Shown: piece by piece, positions 31,917 to 40,369 of the stretch | Layout: each line of letters opens with the position of its first letter | Numbering within the stretch: the stretch's first letter is position 1 | From: Deltaproteobacteria bacterium | GTDB taxonomy: Bacteria > Myxococcota_A > Polyangia > Nannocystales > Nannocystaceae | Assembly: GCA_016709225.1 (NCBI GenBank) | Contig: JADJEE010000012.1 | Coordinates: forward strand, 1,903,501 to 1,967,500 | Direction: 5' to 3' | Length of the DNA stretch: 64,000 nt | Notes under the pieces: model-generated | The model's database searches: none | What the model was told of the DNA's origin: nothing | The model's input: only the letters and a program-made list of their open reading frames with translations | Translations under genes and position numbers: made by a program

Positions 31917-33311
31917 ATGGAATCCTCGTCGCTCGCCCGCCGCACGGCGCGGTCGTGGTTGTTGCTGGCTTGGGCGCTCGCGTGCACGAGCTCGGAGCAA
32001 GCCGCGACGCCAGCACCTGCGACCACACCGACGAAGGCCGCCGAGCCCACCAAGGCCGTGGCACCCGCGGCACCGGTCGACGGCAAGGCCGCCGAGCCCA
32101 CACCCGCTGCGCCCACGCCCGTGCCGCCCACGCCCGCTGCGCCCACGCCCGTGCCGCCCACGCCCGTGCCGTCCACGCCGGTGCTGCCGGTGACGGGCAC
32201 CGACGTCGCGCCGCCGGTCGGCGATCCCTCCGCGACGCCAGACTTCGCCCAGGCGCCGATGCTCGCCACCGAGACCATCACATCGACGCCGACCACGGTC
32301 AGCTGGCGCGAGGTCGCGCGACCCGAGGCGAGTGTCGAGCTCGAGCCGGTGACACGCGGCGTGCTCGCGCGCTCCAGCCTCGGCTTCTTCGACGTCGACA
32401 GCAACGGCGCGCTCGTGCTGCGCAAGGAGATCGAGGCGCCCAAGGGGCCGGTGCTCGGCATCTGGCCCGACAACGCGTGGGTCATCGAACGACGCACGCG
32501 CGAGCACAAGGATGATCGCAGCGGCGACGAGGATCGACAGATTCGCCTCGTGCGCCTGCGCGGCAAGAAGCGCTGGGTGCCGCAGGAGTACCACTACGAG
32601 CAGCGCTTCGACGATCGCGGGGAGGACTTCGCGATGGGTGCGAAGATCGGCATGCTCGTGAAGCACGGCTGCGACGCCGGCTACAACGATCAGGGCACGC
32701 CACCGGCCGACTGCAATCCGAACGCACTGACCCGCGTGGCCGACTCGCCCGAGGATCCAGAGATGGGCGCGAGCGTCGGCGGCGAGCTGACCGGATTCTT
32801 CGAGACCCGCGGCGGCGAGATCTACACCGCGCGCGTGCTGAACGACGCCGTCTACCTGCAACGTGACTGCGCGGACGCGGCCTGCGTCGCCGCCAACGTG
32901 CGCCGCCTGCCCGACGGTCGCTGGTGGAGCTTCGAGCGTCCGATCGCGCGGCAGAAGCACAGCGTGTCCGTGGTCGCGACCCTGGCGGGTACTCCGGCGC
33001 GCTCGCACGTGCTCCACTACGAGGCCAGCGGCTGGAAGCTCGAGTCGCTCGACGCGGCACCGAAGGGGCTGTGGCCACTCGATGACGGCGGCCTGTGGAC
33101 GCAGGTCGGCGACACCGTGCTGCACCGCGATCCGGCCGGCAGCTGGCGCACCATCGAGCTCCCCGACGGTGCCTCGGCGCCGAGCATCGCCGTCAGCGGC
33201 GACGGCAACGAGGTGTGGCTCTCGGCCCAGGTCGGCGGCACCGCAGTGGTGTTCGCAACCCCGGCTCGCGCCCAGCAACCCGCCCCGACACCGACCCCCG
33301 CAGCGCCATGA
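31917..33311 (+). CDS. Pro/Thr-repeat lipoprotein of unknown function
   Basis: Predicted lipoprotein of 464 aa. The start MESSSLARRTARSWLLLAWALAC gives a lipobox at ~residue 23. Then follows a long Ala/Pro/Thr linker (residues ~25-105) with PTPVPPTP-type repeats, which could span the periplasm or peptidoglycan. The globular part (~110-450) is beta-rich, with WREVARPEASVELEPVTRGVLARSS, YHYEQRFDDRGEDF, LNDAVYLQRDCADAACVA and repeated WxL motifs like a propeller. No family is recognised. An AAGGA sequence would also allow ATG 31905. The stop overlaps the cytochrome start (ATGA), so the two are coupled and probably act together at the outer membrane. Confidence 0.7.
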   Translation: MESSSLARRTARSWLLLAWALACTSSEQAATPAPATTPTKAAEPTKAVAPAAPVDGKAAEPTPAAPTPVPPTPAAPTPVPPTPVPSTPVLPVTGTDVAPPVGDPSATPDFAQAPMLATETITSTPTTVSWREVARPEASVELEPVTRGVLARSSLGFFDVDSNGALVLRKEIEAPKGPVLGIWPDNAWVIERRTREHKDDRSGDEDRQIRLVRLRGKKRWVPQEYHYEQRFDDRGEDFAMGAKIGMLVKHGCDAGYNDQGTPPADCNPNALTRVADSPEDPEMGASVGGELTGFFETRGGEIYTARVLNDAVYLQRDCADAACVAANVRRLPDGRWWSFERPIARQKHSVSVVATLAGTPARSHVLHYEASGWKLESLDAAPKGLWPLDDGGLWTQVGDTVLHRDPAGSWRTIELPDGASAPSIAVSGDGNEVWLSAQVGGTAVVFATPARAQQPAPTPTPAAP

Positions 33312-34429
33312 GATCGAGTGGGTGGGTGCCGCTGCTGCTGCTGCTCGTGGCGGGTGCCTGCGACGCGACCACGGCCAGCGACGCGGCCACGGCCAGCGAC
33401 GCGGCGACCACCACCAGCGCTGCCACCGAGGTGATCGAGCACGGCCAGGGACGACCCGCCGAGTCGCGTTGCGCCAGCTGTCACGAGGCGGCGGCGACGT
33501 CGTGGGCTCGCTCGCGACATCACACGGCGTACACCAACGCGGCCTTCCAACGCGCGTGGCACGACGAACCCGAGCCGTTCTGCCGCGACTGCCACGCGCC
33601 CGACAGCGTCGGCGTCGCCGAGCCAGCCGCGGGCGCCGACCCGCGGTGGCGGGCCGCCCTCGATCGCGGCGTCGGCTGCCTCGATTGCCACGCCGACGGC
33701 GACACGATCATCACCGGACCGGGCAGCTCGCGGCGCGCGGCACCCCACGCGCTCGTGCGCGTCGACGACTTCGGCACCCGTAGCTGCGCGGGCTGCCACG
33801 AGTTCGACTTCCCGTCGTACAGCCGGCGACCCCGCGGCACGATGATGCAGACGACGATGCGCGAGCACCGGAGCTCGCTCCACGCCGAGCGCAGCTGCGC
33901 CGATTGTCATCTGCCGGCCGGCGATCACGGGCTCGCGAGCAGTCGCGAACCTGCCGCGCTGCGCGATGCGCTGACGGTGTCCGCCGCACGTGACCACGAC
34001 ACGATCGTCGTTTCGATCGCGCCGCAGGGCATCGGCCACGCGTTCCCGACCGGCGATCTGTTCCGCCGCCTCGCACTGCACGTGCAGGCTCGCGAGGGCG
34101 AGCACGTACTCGTCGAGGACACGCGGTACCTCGCGCGACACTTCGCGCCATACCGTCGCGCCGATGGCACCCGCGATCCTGCGTACGCCTGGCCGGTCCC
34201 CGACGATCGGGTGACGGGCGCGACCGAGCTGCGGCTGCCGCTGCCGGGCGGTGCGACGCTCGAGTGGCGGTGGTGGCTCGACTACGAGCGGGTCGCCTCG
34301 CGCGACGAGGTCGCGCCGGAGCGCTCGAGCATCGAGAGCTCGGTGCGAATCGCCGAAGGCACGCTGGCCGCGCCTGGCGCGTCGACGGGCGACACCGCAG
34401 CCGCCCGACTCAGCCGTTCGCCAGGGTGA
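33308..34429 (+). CDS. Five-haem cytochrome c lipoprotein
   Basis: Exported multihaem c-type cytochrome of 373 aa. The signal MRSSGWVPLLLLLVAGAC has a lipobox. Five CxxCH sites are present: CASCH, CRDCH, CLDCH, CAGCH and CADCH, within residues ~55-205. The spacing resembles cytochrome c-554/NapC-like nitrite-reductase relatives. The C-terminal ~150 residues have no haem sites and look beta-rich (TIVVSIAPQGIGHAFPTGDLFRRLALHVQA). Its role is probably periplasmic or outer-surface electron transfer; the donor and acceptor are unknown. It starts at ATG 33308, overlapping the stop of the lipoprotein gene upstream. Its 3' end overlaps that of the convergent small gene by 20 bases. Confidence 0.88.
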   Translation: MRSSGWVPLLLLLVAGACDATTASDAATASDAATTTSAATEVIEHGQGRPAESRCASCHEAAATSWARSRHHTAYTNAAFQRAWHDEPEPFCRDCHAPDSVGVAEPAAGADPRWRAALDRGVGCLDCHADGDTIITGPGSSRRAAPHALVRVDDFGTRSCAGCHEFDFPSYSRRPRGTMMQTTMREHRSSLHAERSCADCHLPAGDHGLASSREPAALRDALTVSAARDHDTIVVSIAPQGIGHAFPTGDLFRRLALHVQAREGEHVLVEDTRYLARHFAPYRRADGTRDPAYAWPVPDDRVTGATELRLPLPGGATLEWRWWLDYERVASRDEVAPERSSIESSVRIAEGTLAAPGASTGDTAAARLSRSPG

Positions 34430-34835
34430 GCTCGAGCAGCGCCACGTAGGCCACGGTCATCTCGATCAGCACCGGCGGTCGCAGCAGGTTCATGCGGCTG
34501 ATCACCTCGATGATGTGACGCCTTGCGACGCGCTGCTCCTGCAGCGCGTCCTCCAGCTGCCGCATGGAGATGAAGCCGTGCTCCACCGCGATCTGACCGA
34601 ACTTGGTGGTTGGATCGTCGGCCTGCCGCGCCAGCACGAACATGATCTGCTTCACCGACAGCACGCCTGCTTGCATGAGGACCTGCCCGATCGGGAGTCG
34701 CTCATCGGCCGCGCTGCGCCGAGCGGCCTCCGCCTGCTCGGCGGTGATCGCCTCGCGATCGACGAGGAACTGCGCGAAGTCGAACGGAACTTGATGGGTC
34801 ACGGCGGCGGCGGTGGACATCGCAGCTGCGGCCAT
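34410..34835 (-). CDS. Stand-alone GspE/MshE N-terminal-like domain protein
   Basis: Small soluble protein of ~141 aa, mostly helical. It contains repeated segments of the type KFGQIAVEHGFISMRQLEDALQEQ (residues ~85-108) and, less exactly, LPIGQVLMQAGVLSVKQIMFVLARQ (~57-81) and FLVDREAITAEQAEAARRS. This xxGxxLxxxGxIxxxQLxxALxxQ pattern is typical of the N-terminal domain of type II/IV secretion ATPases, which can bind cyclic di-GMP in MshE. Here no ATPase is attached. The start is uncertain: ATG 34835 or 34820, or GTG 34880. It is divergent from cheA with about 230 bases between, so it may be linked to the chemosensory system. Confidence 0.65.
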   Translation of the reverse strand: MAAAAMSTAAAVTHQVPFDFAQFLVDREAITAEQAEAARRSAADERLPIGQVLMQAGVLSVKQIMFVLARQADDPTTKFGQIAVEHGFISMRQLEDALQEQRVARRHIIEVISRMNLLRPPVLIEMTVAYVALLELTLANG

Positions 34836-35063
34836 CGTCCGAGACCGAGCGCGACTGAACCTTCCTCGAGTACGCTCCACGTGGGATACGCGCGTGAGAT
34901 CGCGGCCGCCCCTCGTCTCGGATCGACGCGTCCCGATCAGGCCCGGATCGTAGGGTCAAGCCGGAGACCGATTGGTCGAACGTGGCGGGCAGCGGGCCGA
35001 CCCGCCGCATCCGCAGCCGTCGTGGCGCGGGCGCCCTCCGACCCTACGAAGTGACGCGTCTCG

Positions 35064-37550
35064 ATGTCCGCTGACGACGAACTGATCCGAGAGTTTCTGC
35101 TCGAGAGCTGGGAGGGCCTCAACCAGCTCGATCGCGACTTCGTGGAGCTCGAGCGCGATCCGTCGGATCGCAACCGACTGGGCGCCATCTTCCGCTGCAT
35201 CCACACCATCAAGGGCACCGCGGGCTTCCTCGCGCTCCACCACCTCGAGGCGGTCGCCCACGCCGGCGAGAGCCTGCTCAGCCGGCTGCGCAACGGCGAC
35301 TTCCTCCTCGACGGCGAGATGACGTCGGCGCTGCTGGCCATGGTCGATGCGATTCGAGCGATGCTCGAGCGCCTCGAGACCACCGGCCACGAGGGCACCG
35401 AAGCCTACAAGTCGCTGGTCGAGCACCTCGCCGCCCTCACGGCCGGACAGCGCGGCATGGCTGCACCGGCGACGCCCCGCGTGTCGCCAGCGCCCGAGCT
35501 CAGCGCTGCGGCCCAGCCCACGGCCAGCGTGGCCACGACCGCGCCGGAGCACGACGTGGCCCCTGCGACCGCGTCGGCTCCGACCACGCTCGCGCCCGCA
35601 GGGCTCTCGGCGGAGCCGCACGACGACGCCGACGCCCCCGCGCTCGACGACACCGCCGACGAATCCGCGGCGAGTCACGAACCCCAGCCAACGCTCGCGC
35701 CGGCACAGTCGCCGGTCGCGGCCGCACCAGCACCAACCCCGGAACCCCTCGCACCGGCAAGCACGACCCGGACGAGCCAGGAGCCTGCGACGATGACGAC
35801 CCCTGCCACAGCGACTGCGTCCGCGGCCACCGCCCCCACGCCGGAGCCGAGCGATGCCAGCCCGACCAAGGGCCCGGCCGTCTCGGTGTCGGATTCGGCG
35901 ATTCGCGTCGACGTCGGGCTACTCGACCGCGTCATGAACCTGGTCGGCGAGCTCGTGCTCGCGCGCAACCAGATCTTGCAGTACGGCGCGACCGTCAAGG
36001 ACGCGGGCTTCGCCAACGCGTCGCAGCGGCTCAACTTGCTGACGACCGAGCTGCAAGAGGGCGTGATGAAGACGCGCATGCAGCCCATCGGCAACGTGTG
36101 GAACAAGTTCCCGCGCGTCGTCCGGGATCTGTCCCATGCGTGCTCGAAGAAGGTCGATCTGAGCCTCGATGGCACCGAGACCGAGCTCGACCGCACGATC
36201 ATCGAGGCCATCAAGGACCCGCTCACGCACGCCGTCCGCAACGCGGTCGATCACGGGCTCGAGCGGCCCGAGGCGAGACTCGCGGCGGGCAAGTCCGAGA
36301 ACGGACGCCTGACGCTCCGGGCGTTCCACGAGGGCGGCCAGGTCAACATCGAGATCTCCGACGACGGCGCCGGAATCGACGCAGCCAAGGTCCGCGCGCG
36401 TGCGGTCGAGCGTGGCGTGATCAGTGCCGACCGCGCCAGCCGCATGAGCGACCGTGAGGCGGTGCACCTCATCTTCCAGCCCGGCTTCTCGACCGCCGAG
36501 AAGGTCACCAACGTGAGCGGTCGTGGCGTCGGCATGGACGTCGTGAAGACCAACATCGAGAAGATCGGTGGCACGGTCGACATCCACACACAGCTCGGCC
36601 AAGGCACCACCCTCAAGCTGAAGATCCCGCTGACGCTGGCGATCATCCCGGCGCTCATCGTCTCCAGCGGCGGCAACCGCTTCGCGATCCCGCAGGTGAG
36701 CCTGCTCGAGCTCGTGCGACTCGAGGGCGAGACCGCCGCGCGCTCGCTGGAGTCGCTGCACGGCTCGACCGTGTACCGCCTGCGCGGCAACTTGCTGCCC
36801 CTGGTCTTCCTCGACCGTGCGCTCGAGCTGAAGCCGGTACCGCGGGGCCACGACGTGGTGAACATCGTCGTGCTGCAGGCCGATGATCGTCAGTTCGGCC
36901 TGGTGGTCGACGGCATCAACGATACAGAGGAGATCGTGGTCAAGCCGCTCGGCAAGGAGCTCAAGGGCATCAGCGCGTTCGCCGGCGCGACCATCATGGG
37001 CGACGGCCGGGTCGCACTCATCCTCGACGTGCTCGGCATCGCGCAGCGGTCCAATGTGGTCTCCGCCGGCCGCGAGCGCTCGATCGTCGAGAAGTCGACG
37101 ACGTCGCAGGGCAGCTCCGAGCACCGCGAAGCGCTGCTGCTGTTCCGCCTCGGCCACGAAGGACGCATGGCGCTGCCGCTCTCGATGGTCGCGCGACTCG
37201 AGGAGATCCCGCGCGCCGCCGTCGAGCACGCGGCCGGTCGCGAGGTCGTGCAGTACCGCGGCGCGATTCTGCCGCTGCTCGACGTACGTCGCGCCCTCGG
37301 CGTTGCCGGTGGCAGCGGCGGCGACAGCCCGCTGCAGGTCATCGTCTACTCCGAACACGGTCGCAGCTTCGGCTTCGTGGTCGATCAGATCCTCGACACC
37401 GTCGAGGAGACGCTGACCACGAAGCAGCGCAGCAACCGTGAGGGCGTGCTCGGCTCTGCGGTCGTGCAGGGCAAGGTCACGGACATCCTCGACGTGCACG
37501 GCATCATCCGCCGCACCGACCCCAGCTTCTTCACCCAAGACGCCGCGTAG
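35064..37550 (+). CDS. cheA: Chemotaxis histidine kinase CheA with two CheW domains
   Basis: CheA of 828 aa, a cytoplasmic sensor kinase. The HPt domain has IHTIKGTAGFL with phospho-acceptor His47. An Ala/Pro/Thr linker (residues ~130-275) replaces a typical CheY-binding P2 domain. The dimer domain begins IRVDVGLLDRVMNLVGELVLARNQIL. The ATPase domain has HAVRNAVDHGLERPEARLAAGK, DDGAGID and GRGVGMDVVK. A CheW domain follows (~530-665) with IPQVSLLELVRLEG, and then a second one (~685-815) with LEEIPRAAVEHA. Duplicated CheW is a departure from the E. coli plan and may allow extra array contacts. It is the first gene of the cluster and starts at ATG 35064. cheW follows after 6 nt. Confidence 0.95.
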   Translation: MSADDELIREFLLESWEGLNQLDRDFVELERDPSDRNRLGAIFRCIHTIKGTAGFLALHHLEAVAHAGESLLSRLRNGDFLLDGEMTSALLAMVDAIRAMLERLETTGHEGTEAYKSLVEHLAALTAGQRGMAAPATPRVSPAPELSAAAQPTASVATTAPEHDVAPATASAPTTLAPAGLSAEPHDDADAPALDDTADESAASHEPQPTLAPAQSPVAAAPAPTPEPLAPASTTRTSQEPATMTTPATATASAATAPTPEPSDASPTKGPAVSVSDSAIRVDVGLLDRVMNLVGELVLARNQILQYGATVKDAGFANASQRLNLLTTELQEGVMKTRMQPIGNVWNKFPRVVRDLSHACSKKVDLSLDGTETELDRTIIEAIKDPLTHAVRNAVDHGLERPEARLAAGKSENGRLTLRAFHEGGQVNIEISDDGAGIDAAKVRARAVERGVISADRASRMSDREAVHLIFQPGFSTAEKVTNVSGRGVGMDVVKTNIEKIGGTVDIHTQLGQGTTLKLKIPLTLAIIPALIVSSGGNRFAIPQVSLLELVRLEGETAARSLESLHGSTVYRLRGNLLPLVFLDRALELKPVPRGHDVVNIVVLQADDRQFGLVVDGINDTEEIVVKPLGKELKGISAFAGATIMGDGRVALILDVLGIAQRSNVVSAGRERSIVEKSTTSQGSSEHREALLLFRLGHEGRMALPLSMVARLEEIPRAAVEHAAGREVVQYRGAILPLLDVRRALGVAGGSGGDSPLQVIVYSEHGRSFGFVVDQILDTVEETLTTKQRSNREGVLGSAVVQGKVTDILDVHGIIRRTDPSFFTQDAA

Positions 37551-37556
37551 ACACCG

Positions 37557-38012
37557 ATGCCTCCCACCACGCGACAACTGTGCACCTTCTCCCTGGGCGA
37601 CCTCATCTTCGGCGTCGAAGTGACGCACGTGCAGGAGGTCATCCGCTACCAGGAGATGACCTCGGTCCCGCTGGCTCCGCGGATCATCCGCGGGCTCATC
37701 AACCTGCGCGGACAGATCGTCACCGCCATCGACATGCGCGCGCGTCTGCAGCTGCAGCCCCGCGAGGGCGAGCTGCCGATGAACGTCGTGCTCCGCACCG
37801 CCGACGGCGTGGTCAGCCTGCTGGTCGACGAGATCGGTGACGTGGTGCAGACCGACGAGTCGACCTTCGAACGCGTCCCCGAGACCACCGACGCCCTGCT
37901 CAAGGAGCTCGTCAGTGGGGTCTACAAGATCGAGCACCGCCTGCTGCTGCTGCTCGATGTCGATCGAGTGATGACCAATAGCCAACTCTCCGCCAAGGGC
38001 GAAGCCGCCTGA
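37557..38012 (+). CDS. cheW: Chemotaxis coupling protein CheW
   Basis: CheW adaptor of 151 aa, linking receptors to CheA. Typical blocks are LCTFSLGDLIFGVEVTHVQEVIRY, PLAPRIIRGLINLRGQIVTAIDMRARL and GVVSLLVDEIGDVVQTDESTFERVPE. The length is normal. It starts 6 nt after cheA and is followed after 86 bases by the MCP gene, so it belongs to the same transcription unit. Confidence 0.95.
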   Translation: MPPTTRQLCTFSLGDLIFGVEVTHVQEVIRYQEMTSVPLAPRIIRGLINLRGQIVTAIDMRARLQLQPREGELPMNVVLRTADGVVSLLVDEIGDVVQTDESTFERVPETTDALLKELVSGVYKIEHRLLLLLDVDRVMTNSQLSAKGEAA

Positions 38013-38098
38013 AGCCGTCCCCGCGAGGGCCGCCCGCGCCGCCACGCCCCCGCATCACCCTTCAATCCTCAAAACGAGACGAGACGAGAAACAACACC

Positions 38099-40291
38099 AT
38101 GTCTGCCGCCGCCGAACGCAAGCGAACCGATGCCACCACCGCCGCCTCCGCGGCCAACACTGCCCCGCGCGAGGTCGAGTCCGACGCGGAGCTGCAACGC
38201 AAGCTCGAGGACTTCGAGGGCCAAGTCCGCGCCATCTCGCGGTCCCAGGCCGTGATCGAGTTCGAGCTCGACGGCACCATCCTCGCCGCCAACGACAACT
38301 TCTGCGACGCCCTGGGCTACAGCGCCGACGAGATCGTCGGCAAGCACCACCGCATGTTCGTCGACCCCGAGTACGCGCGGACCAAGGCGTACAAGGACTT
38401 CTGGGCCCAGCTCGGCCGGGGCGAGTTCGTCGCGCAGGAGTTCAAGCGCTTCGGCAAGGGTGGCCGCGAGATCTGGATTCAGGCCTCGTACAACCCGATT
38501 CTCGACGAGCAGGGCCGCCCGTGGAAGGTCGTGAAGTACGCCACCGACATCACCGCCCAGAAGATGAAGGCCACCGACTGGGGCGGGCAGATCGCAGCCA
38601 TCAATCGCGTGATGGCGGTGATCGAGTTCGACATCGAGGGCAACATCATCCACGCCAACGAGAACTTCTGCAAGACGCTCGGCTACGCGCTCGACGAGAT
38701 CGTCGGCCGTCACCATCGCACGTTCGTGTCGGCCCACGCGGCGGCGAGCGATGCGTACCGCAAGTTCTGGGTCGACCTGCGCAGCGGTGTGCCGCAGGCC
38801 GGTGAGTTCCTGCGGGTCTCGAAGGACGGCAAGGACGTGTGGATCCAGGCCTCGTACAACCCGATCCTCTCGGACGACGGGCAGGTGCTGAAGGTCGTGA
38901 AGTTCGCGACCGACATCACGGCGCAGAAGCTCGCCGCGATGGAGGCGATGCGCCTCAAGCAGGTGGTCGAGAACGCTCCGCTCAACCTGATGTTCTGCGA
39001 CCGCGACCTGACGGTGCAGTACGCCAACCCGGCCTCGCGCGGCGCCCTCAAGCGGCTCGCGAAACACCTGCCGATCGCACCCGAGCAGATCGTCGGTTCC
39101 TCGATCGACATCTTCCACAAGAACCCGAGCCATCAGCGCAAGATGCTCGCCGACCCGAAGAACCTGCCGCACTCCGCTCGCATCCAGATCGGCGACGAGC
39201 ACCTCGACCTCATGGTCGCGGCCATCCACTCGCCAGGTGGCGAGTACCTCGGCCCCATGCTCACGTGGGACATCGTGACCGAGAAGGTCGCCGAGGAGCG
39301 CGCTGCCGCGGCGCGCGTCGAGCAGGAGCGCGCCGATGCCGATGCGTTGCGCACCAAGGTCGAGTCGCTGCTCGACGCCGTCGATGGTGCCGCCAAGGGC
39401 GACCTCACGCGGCAGATCACCGTCTCCGGTGACGACGCGATCGGTCGCGTCGCCGCGGGTCTCGGTCGCCTGCTCGACACCATGCGCACCAGCGTGACGA
39501 GCATTGCGAGCAACTCGTCGGCGCTCGGCGCAGCGGCCGAGGAGCTGTCGGCGGTCAGCAAGCAGATGACCACGACCGCCGAGGAGACCTCGGCGCAGGC
39601 GGGAGTGGCCGCCGCCGCGACCGAGCAGATCAACCGCAACGTCCAGACGGTGGCCAGCGGCACCGAGGAGATGTCGGCGAGCATCCGCGAGATCGCCAAG
39701 AACGCCTCCGACGCGGCCCGCGTCGCGACCTCTGCGGTGAAGGTGGCCGAGACCACCAACACCATCGTCGGCAAGCTCGGCGAGAGCAGCGCGGACATCG
39801 GCAAGGTCATCAAGGTCATCACCTCGATCGCGCAGCAGACCAACCTGCTCGCCCTGAACGCGACCATCGAGGCCGCACGGGCGGGTGAAGCCGGCAAGGG
39901 CTTCGCGGTGGTCGCGAACGAGGTGAAGGAGCTGGCCAAGGAGACCGCGAAGGCCACCGAGGACATCAGCCAGAAGATCGAGACCATCCAGTCCGACACC
40001 CGCTCGGCGGTCGGTGCCATCGGTCAGATCAGCGAGATCATCGCCCAGATCAACGAGCTGCAGACCGCCATCGCCGGCGCGGTCGAAGAGCAGACCGCGA
40101 CCACCAACGAGATCGGTCGCAACCTCGCCGACGCCGCCCGCGGCAGCAGCGAGGTCGCGCAGAACATCTCGAGCGTCGCGATGGCCGCACAGAGCACGAC
40201 CGGTGGTGCGATGGACACCACCCGCGCTGCCTCGGAGCTGAGCCGCATGGCGTCCGAGCTGCAGCGACTGGTGGGTCAGTTCACCTACTAG
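38099..40291 (+). CDS. Soluble methyl-accepting chemotaxis protein with three PAS domains
   Basis: Receptor of 730 aa without any transmembrane segment, therefore cytoplasmic. PAS1 (residues ~40-165) and PAS2 (~168-285) are very similar: both contain FC..LGY..DEIVG.HHR.FV, then WIQASYNPIL and K.ATDITAQK. PAS3 (~295-405) is more distant (PLNLMFCDRDLTVQYANPAS). A HAMP-like linker (~420-480, AAKGDLTRQITVSGDD) leads to a long coiled-coil signalling domain whose tip is near IAQQTNLLALNATIEAARAGEAGKGFAVVANEVKELAKETAKATEDIS. PAS1 and PAS2 could bind haem or flavin for redox sensing, but the ligand is unknown. The C-terminus (LVGQFTY) lacks a CheR-binding pentapeptide. A strong terminator follows. 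Confidence 0.92.
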   Translation: MSAAAERKRTDATTAASAANTAPREVESDAELQRKLEDFEGQVRAISRSQAVIEFELDGTILAANDNFCDALGYSADEIVGKHHRMFVDPEYARTKAYKDFWAQLGRGEFVAQEFKRFGKGGREIWIQASYNPILDEQGRPWKVVKYATDITAQKMKATDWGGQIAAINRVMAVIEFDIEGNIIHANENFCKTLGYALDEIVGRHHRTFVSAHAAASDAYRKFWVDLRSGVPQAGEFLRVSKDGKDVWIQASYNPILSDDGQVLKVVKFATDITAQKLAAMEAMRLKQVVENAPLNLMFCDRDLTVQYANPASRGALKRLAKHLPIAPEQIVGSSIDIFHKNPSHQRKMLADPKNLPHSARIQIGDEHLDLMVAAIHSPGGEYLGPMLTWDIVTEKVAEERAAAARVEQERADADALRTKVESLLDAVDGAAKGDLTRQITVSGDDAIGRVAAGLGRLLDTMRTSVTSIASNSSALGAAAEELSAVSKQMTTTAEETSAQAGVAAAATEQINRNVQTVASGTEEMSASIREIAKNASDAARVATSAVKVAETTNTIVGKLGESSADIGKVIKVITSIAQQTNLLALNATIEAARAGEAGKGFAVVANEVKELAKETAKATEDISQKIETIQSDTRSAVGAIGQISEIIAQINELQTAIAGAVEEQTATTNEIGRNLADAARGSSEVAQNISSVAMAAQSTTGGAMDTTRAASELSRMASELQRLVGQFTY

Positions 40292-40298
40292 CCGAATC

Positions 40299-40339
40299 GA
40301 CGGCGGGGACCTCACCGGTCCCCGCCGTCTTCTCTTTCC
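40299..40339 (+). terminator. Strong intrinsic terminator between the MCP and cheB genes
   Basis: A perfect 13-bp stem, GACGGCGGGGACC (40299-40311) and GGTCCCCGCCGTC (40317-40329), with a 5-base loop TCACC, followed by TTCTCTTTCC. It splits the chemosensory cluster into cheA-cheW-mcp and cheB-cheY-cheR units. Confidence 0.85.
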
Positions 40340-40369
40340 TCCACGCATCCCTCCCAGAGCAACCCGATC

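Noticed and set aside
32098..32180. Repeated CCCACGCCCGTGCCG units as a regulatory repeat
   Set aside because: They encode the PTPVPPTP spacer of a lipoprotein and are explained by the protein.
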